This document shows, in pieces, positions 16,013 through 23,669 of a stretch of 61,323 bases of DNA. The notes under the pieces were generated by a model. That model worked only from the letters and a program-made list of their open reading frames with translations. It ran no database searches and had not been told where the DNA came from. The first letter of the stretch is position 1; every line of letters begins with the position of its first letter. The position numbers and the translations under genes are program-made. This DNA is from UM-FILTER-47-13 sp964445195 (GTDB taxonomy: Bacteria; Pseudomonadota; Alphaproteobacteria; Micavibrionales; Micavibrionaceae). The stretch spans positions 1-61,323 of the forward strand of contig CAYUKA010000013.1 in NCBI GenBank assembly GCA_964445195.1. Direction: 5' to 3'.

Positions 16013-18044
16013 ATTACCCCGGCTGCCACAACAGCGCACCGGGCGGGCGGACATAAGAGGCCGCGTAAACCGGTTCAGGCACAGGCTGTGGCTCCCGCCC
16101 CAGCGCCAGCATCGTGCGGCGATACTGGTCGACCCCGGCTGTTTCGACCATTAACTTCTGGGTCATGACATCTTCGACTTTGTCATAGAAGGCCTGCAGC
16201 CCTTCCTTGTCCTCATCAAACTCATCAAGCCCGTCATCGGCCACAACCCAGACCCGCCCCGGTTCGGCCCAGATACCGTCCGGGCTTTCTACATGTTCCC
16301 TGGTGGCCAGATGCTTTTCGGCCCACTCATCAAGCGGGATCAGATCATAGCCGTTAATATTCCTTGGATTAAAACGGATGGCCGCTACATCTTTATTTTT
16401 GATAATCAGCCCATTGACGGTCACGCCCCATTCTTCTGATAACCGCTTGCTGGCCCTGTCAACACCATGCTCTGTGTAGCCGTCCGTATACAAATCCAGC
16501 ACCCGTCTTTCGATCGGTTGCCAGGGACAGGCGGGAAACAACTCGCCGGCAAACTTAAGCGCTTGGTTAATTTGTGTGCCGCCCTGGTCCCTGACTCGCG
16601 GCAGGGCCGCCAGTTCGGTCGTATAAAGATCAAGGTCGTCGGGCGCCGCCGAACTGTGGGCCGGATCATCAGGCAGGAACGGTTTATCGTTAATCTTATT
16701 GCCCCGGATATCGATCCATGAAAGCCGTACATTGAAAAAGCCCGCAGGCGAAAACGTGTTACGTTCATTTTTGCCGTCATACTCCATCAAAGCCAGCGCG
16801 ACCGACTGGTGACCCGGCTTATGCTTGACCGCATGGCGGAAGGACTCGGAATTCAGGGCCCGGGCGGTTGCCTGCTTCTGCGTCCTGTATTCATCTGCTT
16901 GCATAGAGCCACTGGTATCATCGGCAATCACCAGCACACAGCCCACCGGATCATTCCCGGCCGAGGCCAGCGGGTGGCGGACATTCAGGGCGATTTCCTC
17001 GTAAGTTGCTAAAGAAGCCCCGGCAGGCTCAGCCAGCGCCGGTCTCAACCCGAGAGCACCGGCACCCAGCGCGGCACCACTGGCAGCGAAAGACTTCAGT
17101 ACATTACGTCTTGTAATCTGTGTAACCTGTGTCATCTGCAAATAATCGCCATATTACCCCGGATTACCCCGGCTGCCACAACAGCGCACCGGGCGGGCGG
17201 ACATAAGAGGCCGCGTAAACCGGTTCAGGCACAGGCTGTGGCTCCCGCCCCAGCGCCAGCATCGTGCGGCGATACTGGTCGACCCCGGCTGTTTCGACCA
17301 TTAACTTCTGGGTCATGACATCTTCGACTTTGTCATAGAAGGCCTGCAGCCCTTCCTTGTCCTCATCAAACTCATCAAGCCCGTCATCGGCCACAACCCA
17401 GACCCGCCCCGGTTCGGCCCAGATACCGTCCGGGCTTTCTACATGTTCCCTGGTGGCCAGATGCTTTTCGGCCCACTCATCAAGCGGGATCAGATCATAG
17501 CCGTTAATATTCCTTGGATTAAAACGGATGGCCGCTACATCTTTATTTTTGATAATCAGCCCATTGACGGTCACGCCCCATTCTTCTGATAACCGCTTGC
17601 TGGCCCTGTCAACACCATGCTCTGTGTAGCCGTCCGTATACAAATCCAGCACCCGTCTTTCGATCGGTTGCCAGGGACAGGCGGGAAACAACTCGCCGGC
17701 AAACTTAAGCGCTTGGTTAATTTGTGTGCCGCCCTGGTCCCTGACTCGCGGCAGGGCCGCCAGTTCGGTCGTATAAAGATCAAGGTCGTCGGGCGCCGCC
17801 GAACTGTGGGCCGGATCATCAGGCAGGAACGGTTTATCGTTAATCTTATTGCCCCGGATATCGATCCATGAAAGCCGTACATTGAAAAAGCCCGCAGGCG
17901 AAAACGTGTTACGTTCATTTTTGCCGTCATACTCCATCAAAGCCAGCGCGACCGACTGGTGACCCGGCTTATGCTTGACCGCATGGCGGAAGGACTCGGA
18001 ATTCAGGGCCCGGGCGGTTGCCTGCTTCTGCGTCCTGTATTCAT
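16013..18044. repeat. 882-bp direct tandem duplication within DUF1194 copies 3 and 4
   Basis: As far as I can read, bases 16013-16894 and 17163-18044 are identical with no gaps, at a constant offset of 1150 bases. The block covers the 3' three quarters of both genes. Identity stops abruptly inside the region encoding the residues just after the MIDAS motif; beyond it the two copies are similar but clearly diverged, and their signal peptides are unrelated. Very recent duplication or ongoing gene conversion explains this best. An assembly artefact should also be considered. Confidence 0.88.
16014..17135 (-). CDS. Tat-exported DUF1194 / vWA-like protein, copy 3
   Basis: A 373-residue paralogue from the second, more distant pair. 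The Tat signal is TRRNVLKSFAASGAALGAGA ending RPALA. MIDAS is DDTSGSM; then VRLSWIDIRGNKINDKPF, QGGTQINQALKFAGELF, RRVLDLYTDG and WGVTVNGLII. It keeps GIWAEPGRVWVVADDG and ends in a Pro-rich tail. I start at 17135 (MTQVTQITRR), two codons after another Met. Compared with copies 1 and 2 it carries an insertion before the WIDIRG strand. No ribosome site is evident. Confidence 0.85.
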   Translation of the reverse strand: MTQVTQITRRNVLKSFAASGAALGAGALGLRPALAEPAGASLATYEEIALNVRHPLASAGNDPVGCVLVIADDTSGSMQADEYRTQKQATARALNSESFRHAVKHKPGHQSVALALMEYDGKNERNTFSPAGFFNVRLSWIDIRGNKINDKPFLPDDPAHSSAAPDDLDLYTTELAALPRVRDQGGTQINQALKFAGELFPACPWQPIERRVLDLYTDGYTEHGVDRASKRLSEEWGVTVNGLIIKNKDVAAIRFNPRNINGYDLIPLDEWAEKHLATREHVESPDGIWAEPGRVWVVADDGLDEFDEDKEGLQAFYDKVEDVMTQKLMVETAGVDQYRRTMLALGREPQPVPEPVYAASYVRPPGALLWQPG

Positions 18045-18291
18045 TGCGTATGTCTTTTATAGAGCCACTGGTATCATCGGCAATCACCAACACACAGCCC
18101 ACAGGATCATTCCCGGTCGAGGCCAGCGGATGGCGGGCATCCAGAGCAATTTCCTCGTAAGGCGCCAACAAAGACTCGTCAGGCTCAAAAGAAACCCCAT
18201 AAGCGTGGGCCGGCCGTCCCAGTAAAGAGGCGGCTGCAAATGCACCGACACTGGCGCCCAACCCTAAAACTCCGCGTCTGTCGTAACGCAT
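17164..18291 (-). CDS. Tat-exported DUF1194 / vWA-like protein, copy 4
   Basis: A 375-residue paralogue, from EYRTQKQ onward identical to copy 3 but with a different Tat signal (DRRGVLGLGASVGAFAAASL, then GRPAHA) and a changed segment next to the MIDAS (DDTSGSIKDIRNEYR against DDTSGSMQADEYR in copy 3). I start at 18291 (MRYDRRG); an in-frame Met at 18348 would put 19 residues before the Tat motif. A weak GAAGG site lies 13 bases upstream. Divergent from hisS, so this end probably holds the array's promoter; 22-150-base gaps between copies allow one transcript. Confidence 0.85.
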   Translation of the reverse strand: MRYDRRGVLGLGASVGAFAAASLLGRPAHAYGVSFEPDESLLAPYEEIALDARHPLASTGNDPVGCVLVIADDTSGSIKDIRNEYRTQKQATARALNSESFRHAVKHKPGHQSVALALMEYDGKNERNTFSPAGFFNVRLSWIDIRGNKINDKPFLPDDPAHSSAAPDDLDLYTTELAALPRVRDQGGTQINQALKFAGELFPACPWQPIERRVLDLYTDGYTEHGVDRASKRLSEEWGVTVNGLIIKNKDVAAIRFNPRNINGYDLIPLDEWAEKHLATREHVESPDGIWAEPGRVWVVADDGLDEFDEDKEGLQAFYDKVEDVMTQKLMVETAGVDQYRRTMLALGREPQPVPEPVYAASYVRPPGALLWQPG

Positions 18292-18411
18292 GCTTACAAC
18301 CTTCTGTGAAATTAGATTGTGGCATATTTGCATAAACAAGAACCACATGCAACAAATGCAAATAAGAAAGCGCTGGTTTTTCGGGGCCGGATTGCCTAAA
18401 ACGAAAGCACC

Positions 18412-19839
18412 ATGTCTGATTCACACATTAAACAGCGCGCCTACAAGCCCCGCCCGGTCAGCGGCTTTCCCGAATGGCTGCCGCAGGAGCGGCTGGTCGA
18501 GCAGCACTGGTTCGACCATATCCGCCGTGTGTTTGAGTCCTACGGCTTTTGTTCTATCGAAACCCCGTCGGTTGAGGAGCTTGAAATCCTGCAGGCTAAG
18601 GGCGAGGTCGATAAGGAAATCTATGTGATCGAGCGCCTGCACAAGGACGAGGATGATGACAGCGAGGCCCGTCTGGCCCTGCATTTCGACCAGACCGTGC
18701 CGCTGGCGCGCTATGTCGCCCAGCATTTCAACGAACTGATCTTCCCGTTCAAGCGCTACCAGATCCAGCGCGTCTGGCGCGGCGAACGGCCGCAGGCCGG
18801 GCGCTTCCGCGAATTTTACCAATGCGATATCGACGTGATCAATGTCGACGCCCTGCCCCTGCATTTCGACGCCGAAATGCCCGCCATCATCTGGGAAGTC
18901 CTGTCCGGCCTGCCGGGCATGGAAAACGAACAAATCCAGCTACGGATCAGTAATAGGAAGATATTGATTGGTTTATGTGAAGCGCTCGGCATTCATTCGG
19001 ATGAGCGTATTGCCGAATACACAAGACTTATAGACAAGCTGCAAAAATTAGGCGCAGAAGAAACACTGCCGGGCCTCAAACTTAACCTGAGGCTGGATCA
19101 GCTTGATGAAAATCTGGCCGATAGCTTTATGGATCTGGCCAAAATACAAGCTAGTGCTCATGAAATTTCTGGATTGCTTCGCGATTTTATCGCTCGCAAT
19201 GACGTCATTGCGAGGAGTGATAACGACGAAGCAATCCAGACATTAAATGAAGGAATCTCCGAACTCGAAGCTGTCATGGACAATCTAAAACACCTCCCCG
19301 AAGGCGCCGTCGTTGCCGATCTCTCCATCGTCCGCGGGCTGGATTATTACACCGGTACGGTCTACGAAACCGTCTTTACCGCCGATCCCGGCTATGGCTC
19401 GATCTGTTCCGGCGGGCGCTATGACGATCTCGCCAGCGGCTATATCAACAAGAAGCTGCCAGGCGTCGGCATCTCGATCGGCTTTTCACGGCTGTTTGAC
19501 CGGCTGCGGCAAAAGGGCGCGTTCGATACGTCCCGCGCCTCACCGGCCGGCATCCTGATGGTGCTGCCGAACGAGGAACAGCGCACCGCCGCCGCCGAGG
19601 CCGCCCGCATCCTGCGCGGGCGCGGCTACAAGGTCGAGCTGTACCACGCGCCGCAAAAAATCAAGAAGCAGCTTTCCTATGCCGAACGGAAAGGCATTCC
19701 TTATGTCTGGTTCCCACCGTTTGAAGCCGGGCAGGCGCATGAGGTAAAATGTATGGAGAGCGGCACGCAAGTCGAAGCCGCCCCCGAAACATGGACAAGC
19801 AAGAACGAGAAGGATACGCGCGATGCGGCTGTGGCTTAA
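18412..19839 (+). CDS. hisS: Histidyl-tRNA synthetase
   Basis: Class II synthetase charging tRNA-His. Motif 2 is RVWRGERPQAGRFREFYQCD, the HisA motif is RGLDYYTGTVYE, motif 3 is in GVGISIGFSRLF, and a C-terminal anticodon-binding domain follows (about 380-460). The canonical ERPQ...GRFREF motif 2 is the form that reads the extra G-1 of tRNA-His, unlike the derived form in the Rhizobiales/Rhodobacterales clade. Residues 253-276 are encoded by an inserted palindromic repeat, which partly explains the length of 475 aa. The 3' end overlaps the next gene by 17 bases. Confidence 0.96.
   Translation: MSDSHIKQRAYKPRPVSGFPEWLPQERLVEQHWFDHIRRVFESYGFCSIETPSVEELEILQAKGEVDKEIYVIERLHKDEDDDSEARLALHFDQTVPLARYVAQHFNELIFPFKRYQIQRVWRGERPQAGRFREFYQCDIDVINVDALPLHFDAEMPAIIWEVLSGLPGMENEQIQLRISNRKILIGLCEALGIHSDERIAEYTRLIDKLQKLGAEETLPGLKLNLRLDQLDENLADSFMDLAKIQASAHEISGLLRDFIARNDVIARSDNDEAIQTLNEGISELEAVMDNLKHLPEGAVVADLSIVRGLDYYTGTVYETVFTADPGYGSICSGGRYDDLASGYINKKLPGVGISIGFSRLFDRLRQKGAFDTSRASPAGILMVLPNEEQRTAAAEAARILRGRGYKVELYHAPQKIKKQLSYAERKGIPYVWFPPFEAGQAHEVKCMESGTQVEAAPETWTSKNEKDTRDAAVA
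19169..19239. repeat. Palindromic repeat inserted in-frame in hisS (family 1)
   Basis: A 71-bp palindrome: outer arms CTGGATTGCTTCG (19169) and CGAAGCAATCCAG (19227), and a perfect 22-bp central palindrome at 19193-19214 (CTCGCAATGAC and its complement). It is translated as LLRDFIARNDVIARSDNDEA within the HisRS insertion region between motif 2 and HisA. It belongs to the same GTCATTGCGAG type as the intergenic elements, and adds about 24 codons without breaking the frame, much like Rickettsia palindromic elements. Confidence 0.85.
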
Positions 19840-20452
19840 TTTTCTGGTGATGTTGTTGATAACCGCCCCTGCAACGGCGCAGGATAGTGACGCTGACGGC
19901 TACACCTACTCCCCCGACGGCTGCGAATTTGAGATCACCTTCCCCGAAGAGCCGTATACCGTCAATCGTTGCCATGACAAGATGAGCGATAAATGCCAGT
20001 TGATGAGCAGCTATACCCGTGTCTTCGACCTCGATGCGACGGTCAATTTCTATCTGACCTGCGAACCGACATCGCAAAGCCGCCGCCAGGAATTCACGCC
20101 TGACCTGCTGCGTACCTCCCTGCTCGCCCGCCCGCGTGTCAGCCGTCTGGAAGTTTACGATATCAACCTGAAAGACACCGACGAAGCGATGATGAGCGCG
20201 CTGGTCGGCGCCGGTCCCAGCCCGGTCGGCAATGACAATATGATTTATATTGCCCAGATATGGGTCGGTGATGAATCGATCCTGAGCCTTGAAGGCGAAC
20301 TGATCGGCGATAATACGGTCGCCGCCGACCAGCTATTTGCCGATATCCTGCGCAGCCTGCGGCACAAAGACTGGGATGATTCCACGCCGGCCATCACAGA
20401 CACGGCAGACGATACAAACACCACGCCCGCGGACGATAGCGCCGCGCCCTAG
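19823..20452 (+). CDS. Secreted protein of unknown function
   Basis: A 209-residue protein with a Sec signal peptide (MRLWLNFLVMLLITAPATAQ, cleavage about residue 20). The mature part has several cysteines (GCEFEI, VNRCHDKM, DKCQLM, LTCEPTS) that could form disulfides in the periplasm, then an acidic, Thr/Asp/Ala-rich tail (about 185-209). No domain recognised. The ATG overlaps the end of hisS by 17 bases, so it is probably translated from the hisS message. Confidence 0.78.
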   Translation: MRLWLNFLVMLLITAPATAQDSDADGYTYSPDGCEFEITFPEEPYTVNRCHDKMSDKCQLMSSYTRVFDLDATVNFYLTCEPTSQSRRQEFTPDLLRTSLLARPRVSRLEVYDINLKDTDEAMMSALVGAGPSPVGNDNMIYIAQIWVGDESILSLEGELIGDNTVAADQLFADILRSLRHKDWDDSTPAITDTADDTNTTPADDSAAP

Positions 20453-20482
20453 GGCAACAAAACCATATAGTTTTCATATTCT

Positions 20483-20509
20483 TTGACAGCCGCCATTTTT
20501 TTCTATAAC
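20483..20509 (+). promoter_or_regulatory. Candidate sigma-70 promoter for an intergenic RNA
   Basis: TTGACA (20483-20488) and TATAAC (20504-20509), separated by 15 bases, which is shorter than ideal; using TTTGAC as the -35 gives 16. No reading frame follows on this strand, so any transcript would be the hairpin-rich RNA just downstream. Confidence 0.5.
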
Positions 20510-20600
20510 GTAGCCCCCGGAGGCTACTGGGAGACTCTGGCTAAAGGCAGGGTGGTTGCCACTCTGCCTTTAGCCCCCTCCCTCAGCCCCTCATTTTTTC
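20510..20600 (+). ncRNA. Candidate structured small RNA
   Basis: Between two convergent genes lies a strongly structured sequence. The first hairpin is GTAGCC-N6-GGCTAC (20510-20527). The second has a perfect 12-bp stem (GGCTAAAGGCAG at 20539, CTGCCTTTAGCC at 20564) capped by GTGG-N3-CCAC. It is followed by a C-rich single strand (CCCCTCCCTCAGCCCCTC) and T6 (20594-20599). C-rich loops or tails are typical of alphaproteobacterial trans-acting sRNAs. It does not match SRP RNA, 6S RNA, tmRNA or RNase P as I know them. The U-run is too far from the stem to be a textbook terminator. Confidence 0.45.
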
Positions 20601-20624
20601 ATGAACACATTCGGGCATACCAAT

Positions 20625-20653
20625 AAAAAAGGCGCTGAGAGAAAGCGCCTTTT
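20625..20653 (-). terminator. Terminator of the 20678-21574 gene
   Basis: Inverted repeat AAAGGCGCT (20628) and AGCGCCTTT (20644) with an eight-base loop (7 nt unpaired). The A-run at 20625-20630 reads as a U-run on the minus strand. It lies 25 bases after the minus-strand stop and may also end transcripts from the plus strand. Confidence 0.8.
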
Positions 20654-20677
20654 AGAAAAGAAATATACCAAGAATGT

Positions 20678-21574
20678 TTAAGGCTTGGGAGCGCCGCCGG
20701 CTGCCCCGGGCTTATCCCCGCCCAGGAATTCAGCCAGCGCATCGGCATCAAGGGCTGCCGCATCATTGGCAGGATTCTGCCCGACCGGCGCCAAAGTCAT
20801 CGGCGGCAAGATCATAGGATTAACAAGCTGACCATCTTTCCACAACTGGCCCACTGCCTGGATCGTCGGGTTTTTCTTGCCTTCATATGTCACGACAAGC
20901 GGCTCGAATGTCTCGCCGGCTTTAATAAGCACGCCCGGGGCGTTAAACTCTGCCGACAGCCCTTCATGCGGCGTCACAAGAATCGTCAGATACAAATCAT
21001 ATTCAAGCGTTTCTGGCACCGACGCATTGAAATCGTCGTCAAAGACAACCGGTATCAGCGTCATTTCCCATTTACCGTCTTCCCCTTCCGGCGGGATCAC
21101 GACAGGTTCCATGTACATCTGGTCCTTGTCCACCTGCGGCGGCTCGATCTTTTCCTGCGGCAGAACCGATGCCAGCTCCTTCGCAGCCTCATTAATTTTA
21201 TCAATGCCCGCCGGATCAGCCTGCGCAAGCGATTGGAGGTATTGCCCGACCTGTTTTGGAAAGGCGCTGTCAAACCGTGCCATGACAACCGGAAACTCTT
21301 CATCCGGCTGTTGCATATAGCTGACAAATGCGGCAAGAGATTTCGGGTCGACTTCAGAAAAATCGTATTGACCCTCATCATCTTTCTTCACTTGCTTGGC
21401 AAGATCGCTGATGCCGGTTTTCAGGCTTTGTATGTATTTCGGGACAGCCTCTTTGTGCGCGGCTATAATCTTTTCGCGCTTTGCACTTTCCACGCGCTCC
21501 TGATCGCCCATTTGCTGAAAATGAGCCACAAGTTTTTCAATCGCAGCTTCCATAGCCGCTGATAATTCAGGCAT
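20678..21574 (-). CDS. Hypothetical cytoplasmic protein
   Basis: A 298-residue protein without signal peptide or membrane segment. The N-terminal half (1-150) is helical and charged (MEAAIEKLVAHFQQMGDQER). The second half (about 155-265) looks like a beta-rich domain (WEMTLIPVVFDDDFNAS, LYLTILVTPHEGL, AGETFEPLVVTYEGK), then an Ala/Gly/Pro tail. The start at 21574 has a good AGGGAGA site seven bases upstream. I do not recognise a family. Its own terminator follows at 20625; upstream is sufE on the same strand, about 95 bases away. Confidence 0.8.
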   Translation of the reverse strand: MPELSAAMEAAIEKLVAHFQQMGDQERVESAKREKIIAAHKEAVPKYIQSLKTGISDLAKQVKKDDEGQYDFSEVDPKSLAAFVSYMQQPDEEFPVVMARFDSAFPKQVGQYLQSLAQADPAGIDKINEAAKELASVLPQEKIEPPQVDKDQMYMEPVVIPPEGEDGKWEMTLIPVVFDDDFNASVPETLEYDLYLTILVTPHEGLSAEFNAPGVLIKAGETFEPLVVTYEGKKNPTIQAVGQLWKDGQLVNPMILPPMTLAPVGQNPANDAAALDADALAEFLGGDKPGAAGGAPKP

Positions 21575-21668
21575 CACAATCTCCCTGTTGTGCTAGTGAT
21601 TACTGTAGTTATAGAAATAAGTCGTAACATGACACCGACAGACCGTCAAGACGGTAAACGCCGATAAA

Positions 21669-22094
21669 TCAGCCGTGCGCCGCGCATTCTGCTTTAATAT
21701 GTGTCACCATGGCAAAAAAGCCGTTACGGCGGCTCGGGCTCAGATGCCCGCTCAATCCGAGCTTGTCGAACGCGTCATGAATGTCGATAGCCGGGATGTC
21801 TTTTACCGGCCTGTCCTGATACGCCAGCACAAGGATATAGATGAGGCCACGTACAATCTGGGCGTCACTATCGGCAGTGAAATGATAAACCGATTCACCC
21901 CCATCACTCTTGCGAATCTCTGAAACCAGCCAAACTCTGGATGTGCAGCCTTTGACAAGATACTCATCGGTTTTCTGATCTTCGCCCATAGCATCAAGAC
22001 GCTGTCCCAGATCAATCAGGTAGCGGTAACGGTCTTCCCAGCTGTCAAAAAGGCCGAAACTTTCGGCCAGATCATCAAGATTTTTTGCAGGCAT
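21669..22094 (-). CDS. sufE: Cysteine desulfuration protein SufE
   Basis: SufE accepts persulfide sulfur from the desulfurase SufS and passes it to the SufBCD scaffold for iron-sulfur cluster assembly. The 141-residue product is full length; the catalytic Cys50 lies in LVKGCTSRVWL, followed by DSDAQIVRGLIYIL and the LSPSRRNGFFAMV helix typical of the family. No other suf gene is in the window. Divergent from clpX, with a 212-bp AT-rich gap. Confidence 0.95.
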   Translation of the reverse strand: MPAKNLDDLAESFGLFDSWEDRYRYLIDLGQRLDAMGEDQKTDEYLVKGCTSRVWLVSEIRKSDGGESVYHFTADSDAQIVRGLIYILVLAYQDRPVKDIPAIDIHDAFDKLGLSGHLSPSRRNGFFAMVTHIKAECAAHG

Positions 22095-22306
22095 CAGTCT
22101 TAGTCAACCATTCGTTCAAGCCATTGAATATAATATGAACGGTGAAAGAGCAAAGAAATTATATATGTTCGGCTCGCCATCGTGTCTATTGCATCCTGTG
22201 GGCAGAAACACCATTTGATTAATAAAGCCTCTTGCAAGCCCTTGCAAAGCTTGGCTACAGTGGAACTGTATAGAGATTAAAAAAAGCGGAAAGGCTTGAA
22301 TTTGCA

Positions 22307-23608
22307 ATGAGTAAATCCGGAGACAGCGACAGCAAGAATACGCTTTATTGCTCCTTCTGCGGCAAAAGCCAGCACGAAGTCCGTAAACTTATTGCCGGGC
22401 CGAACGTGTTCATTTGCAATGAATGCGTTGAGCTTTGCATGGATATTATTCGTGAAGAGGACAAGTCATCTATCGTCCGCTCCGGCGAAGGCGTGCCGAC
22501 ACCGTCTGAAATTAAATCTGTTCTCGATGATTACGTTATCGGCCAGGAAGACGCGAAGCGTGTACTGTCAGTTGCGGTACACAATCACTACAAGCGTATG
22601 GAACACAGCCAGTCGGGCACCGCTGAAATTGAACTGTCCAAATCCAATATCCTGCTGGTCGGGCCCACCGGTTGCGGTAAAACCCTCCTGGCCCAGACAC
22701 TGGCGCGCATTCTGGATGTACCGTTTACAATGGCCGATGCCACAACGCTCACCGAGGCCGGCTATGTCGGTGAGGATGTCGAGAATATCGTGCTTAAATT
22801 GCTGCAGTCGAGCGACTACAATGTCGAGCGCGCGCAGCGCGGTATCGTCTATATCGACGAAATTGACAAAATCAGCCGCAAATCCGACAACCCGTCTATC
22901 ACCCGCGACGTTTCGGGCGAAGGCGTGCAACAGGCGCTGCTGAAACTGATGGAAGGCACAGTCGCCTCGGTACCGCCGCAGGGCGGGCGTAAACACCCGC
23001 AGCAGGAATTCCTGCAGGTTGATACCGCCAATATCCTGTTTATCTGCGGCGGTGCTTTTGCCGGTCTGGACAGAATTATTGCCGAACGCGGCCGCGGCAC
23101 CACAATCGGCTTTGGCGCTGATGTCCGCGATGCTGATGAACGCAAGATCGGCGAGTTGTTCAAAGAACTGGAACCGGAAGACCTGCTGCGTTACGGCCTG
23201 ATCCCCGAATTTGTCGGCCGTCTGCCGATTATCGCAACGCTTGAGGATCTGGACGAAGACGCCCTGATCCAGATTCTGACCGAACCGAAAAACGCGCTGG
23301 TCAAGCAATATAACCTGCTGTTCGATATGGAGAATGTTGAACTGCGCTTCACCGATGGTGCGCTCAAAGCCATTGCACAGAAGGCGATTGAGCGGAAGAC
23401 CGGGGCCAGGGGCTTAAGGTCGATCCTCGAAAACCTGTTGCTCCATACGATGTTCGAACTGCCGGATATCGAGGGCCTGCAGGAAGTTGTCGTCGAAGAG
23501 AAAACTGTGCGCGATAACAAAACGCCGACCTATGTCTATGCCGACAAGAAAAAGAAAAGCTCCGCCAAGTCTAAAAAGGGCAAGGAAGAAGAAGCCGCAG
23601 CGAGCTAG
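22307..23608 (+). CDS. clpX: ATP-dependent Clp protease ATP-binding subunit ClpX
   Basis: ClpX is the AAA+ unfoldase that feeds tagged substrates to ClpP. The N-terminal zinc domain is seen in CSFCGKSQHEVRKLI and FICNECVELC. Walker A is VGPTGCGKTLLAQ, Walker B IVYIDEIDKI, the pore loop GYVGEDVE, and the ClpP-contacting loop lies in the C-terminal half of the AAA+ domain. Sensor 2 is GARGLRSILE. The 433 residues are full length with a short Lys-rich tail. ClpP is usually just upstream in alphaproteobacteria but here the upstream neighbour is sufE on the other strand. Confidence 0.98.
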   Translation: MSKSGDSDSKNTLYCSFCGKSQHEVRKLIAGPNVFICNECVELCMDIIREEDKSSIVRSGEGVPTPSEIKSVLDDYVIGQEDAKRVLSVAVHNHYKRMEHSQSGTAEIELSKSNILLVGPTGCGKTLLAQTLARILDVPFTMADATTLTEAGYVGEDVENIVLKLLQSSDYNVERAQRGIVYIDEIDKISRKSDNPSITRDVSGEGVQQALLKLMEGTVASVPPQGGRKHPQQEFLQVDTANILFICGGAFAGLDRIIAERGRGTTIGFGADVRDADERKIGELFKELEPEDLLRYGLIPEFVGRLPIIATLEDLDEDALIQILTEPKNALVKQYNLLFDMENVELRFTDGALKAIAQKAIERKTGARGLRSILENLLLHTMFELPDIEGLQEVVVEEKTVRDNKTPTYVYADKKKKSSAKSKKGKEEEAAAS

Positions 23609-23669
23609 GTTGGCACGAACCGTTTTTCCCTGATGATTTCAGACTTTATTTCGGTTAGACTTGAGTACC

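Noticed and set aside
13661..18291. The DUF1194 array as a CRISPR-like or phage structure
   Set aside because: Repeat units are whole genes with signal peptides; no short regular repeats, integrase or phage genes nearby.
20510..20600. SRP RNA, 6S RNA or tmRNA as identity of the structured sequence
   Set aside because: None of the signature loops (GGAA tetraloop motif of SRP RNA, 6S central bubble, tmRNA tRNA-like ends) can be seen.
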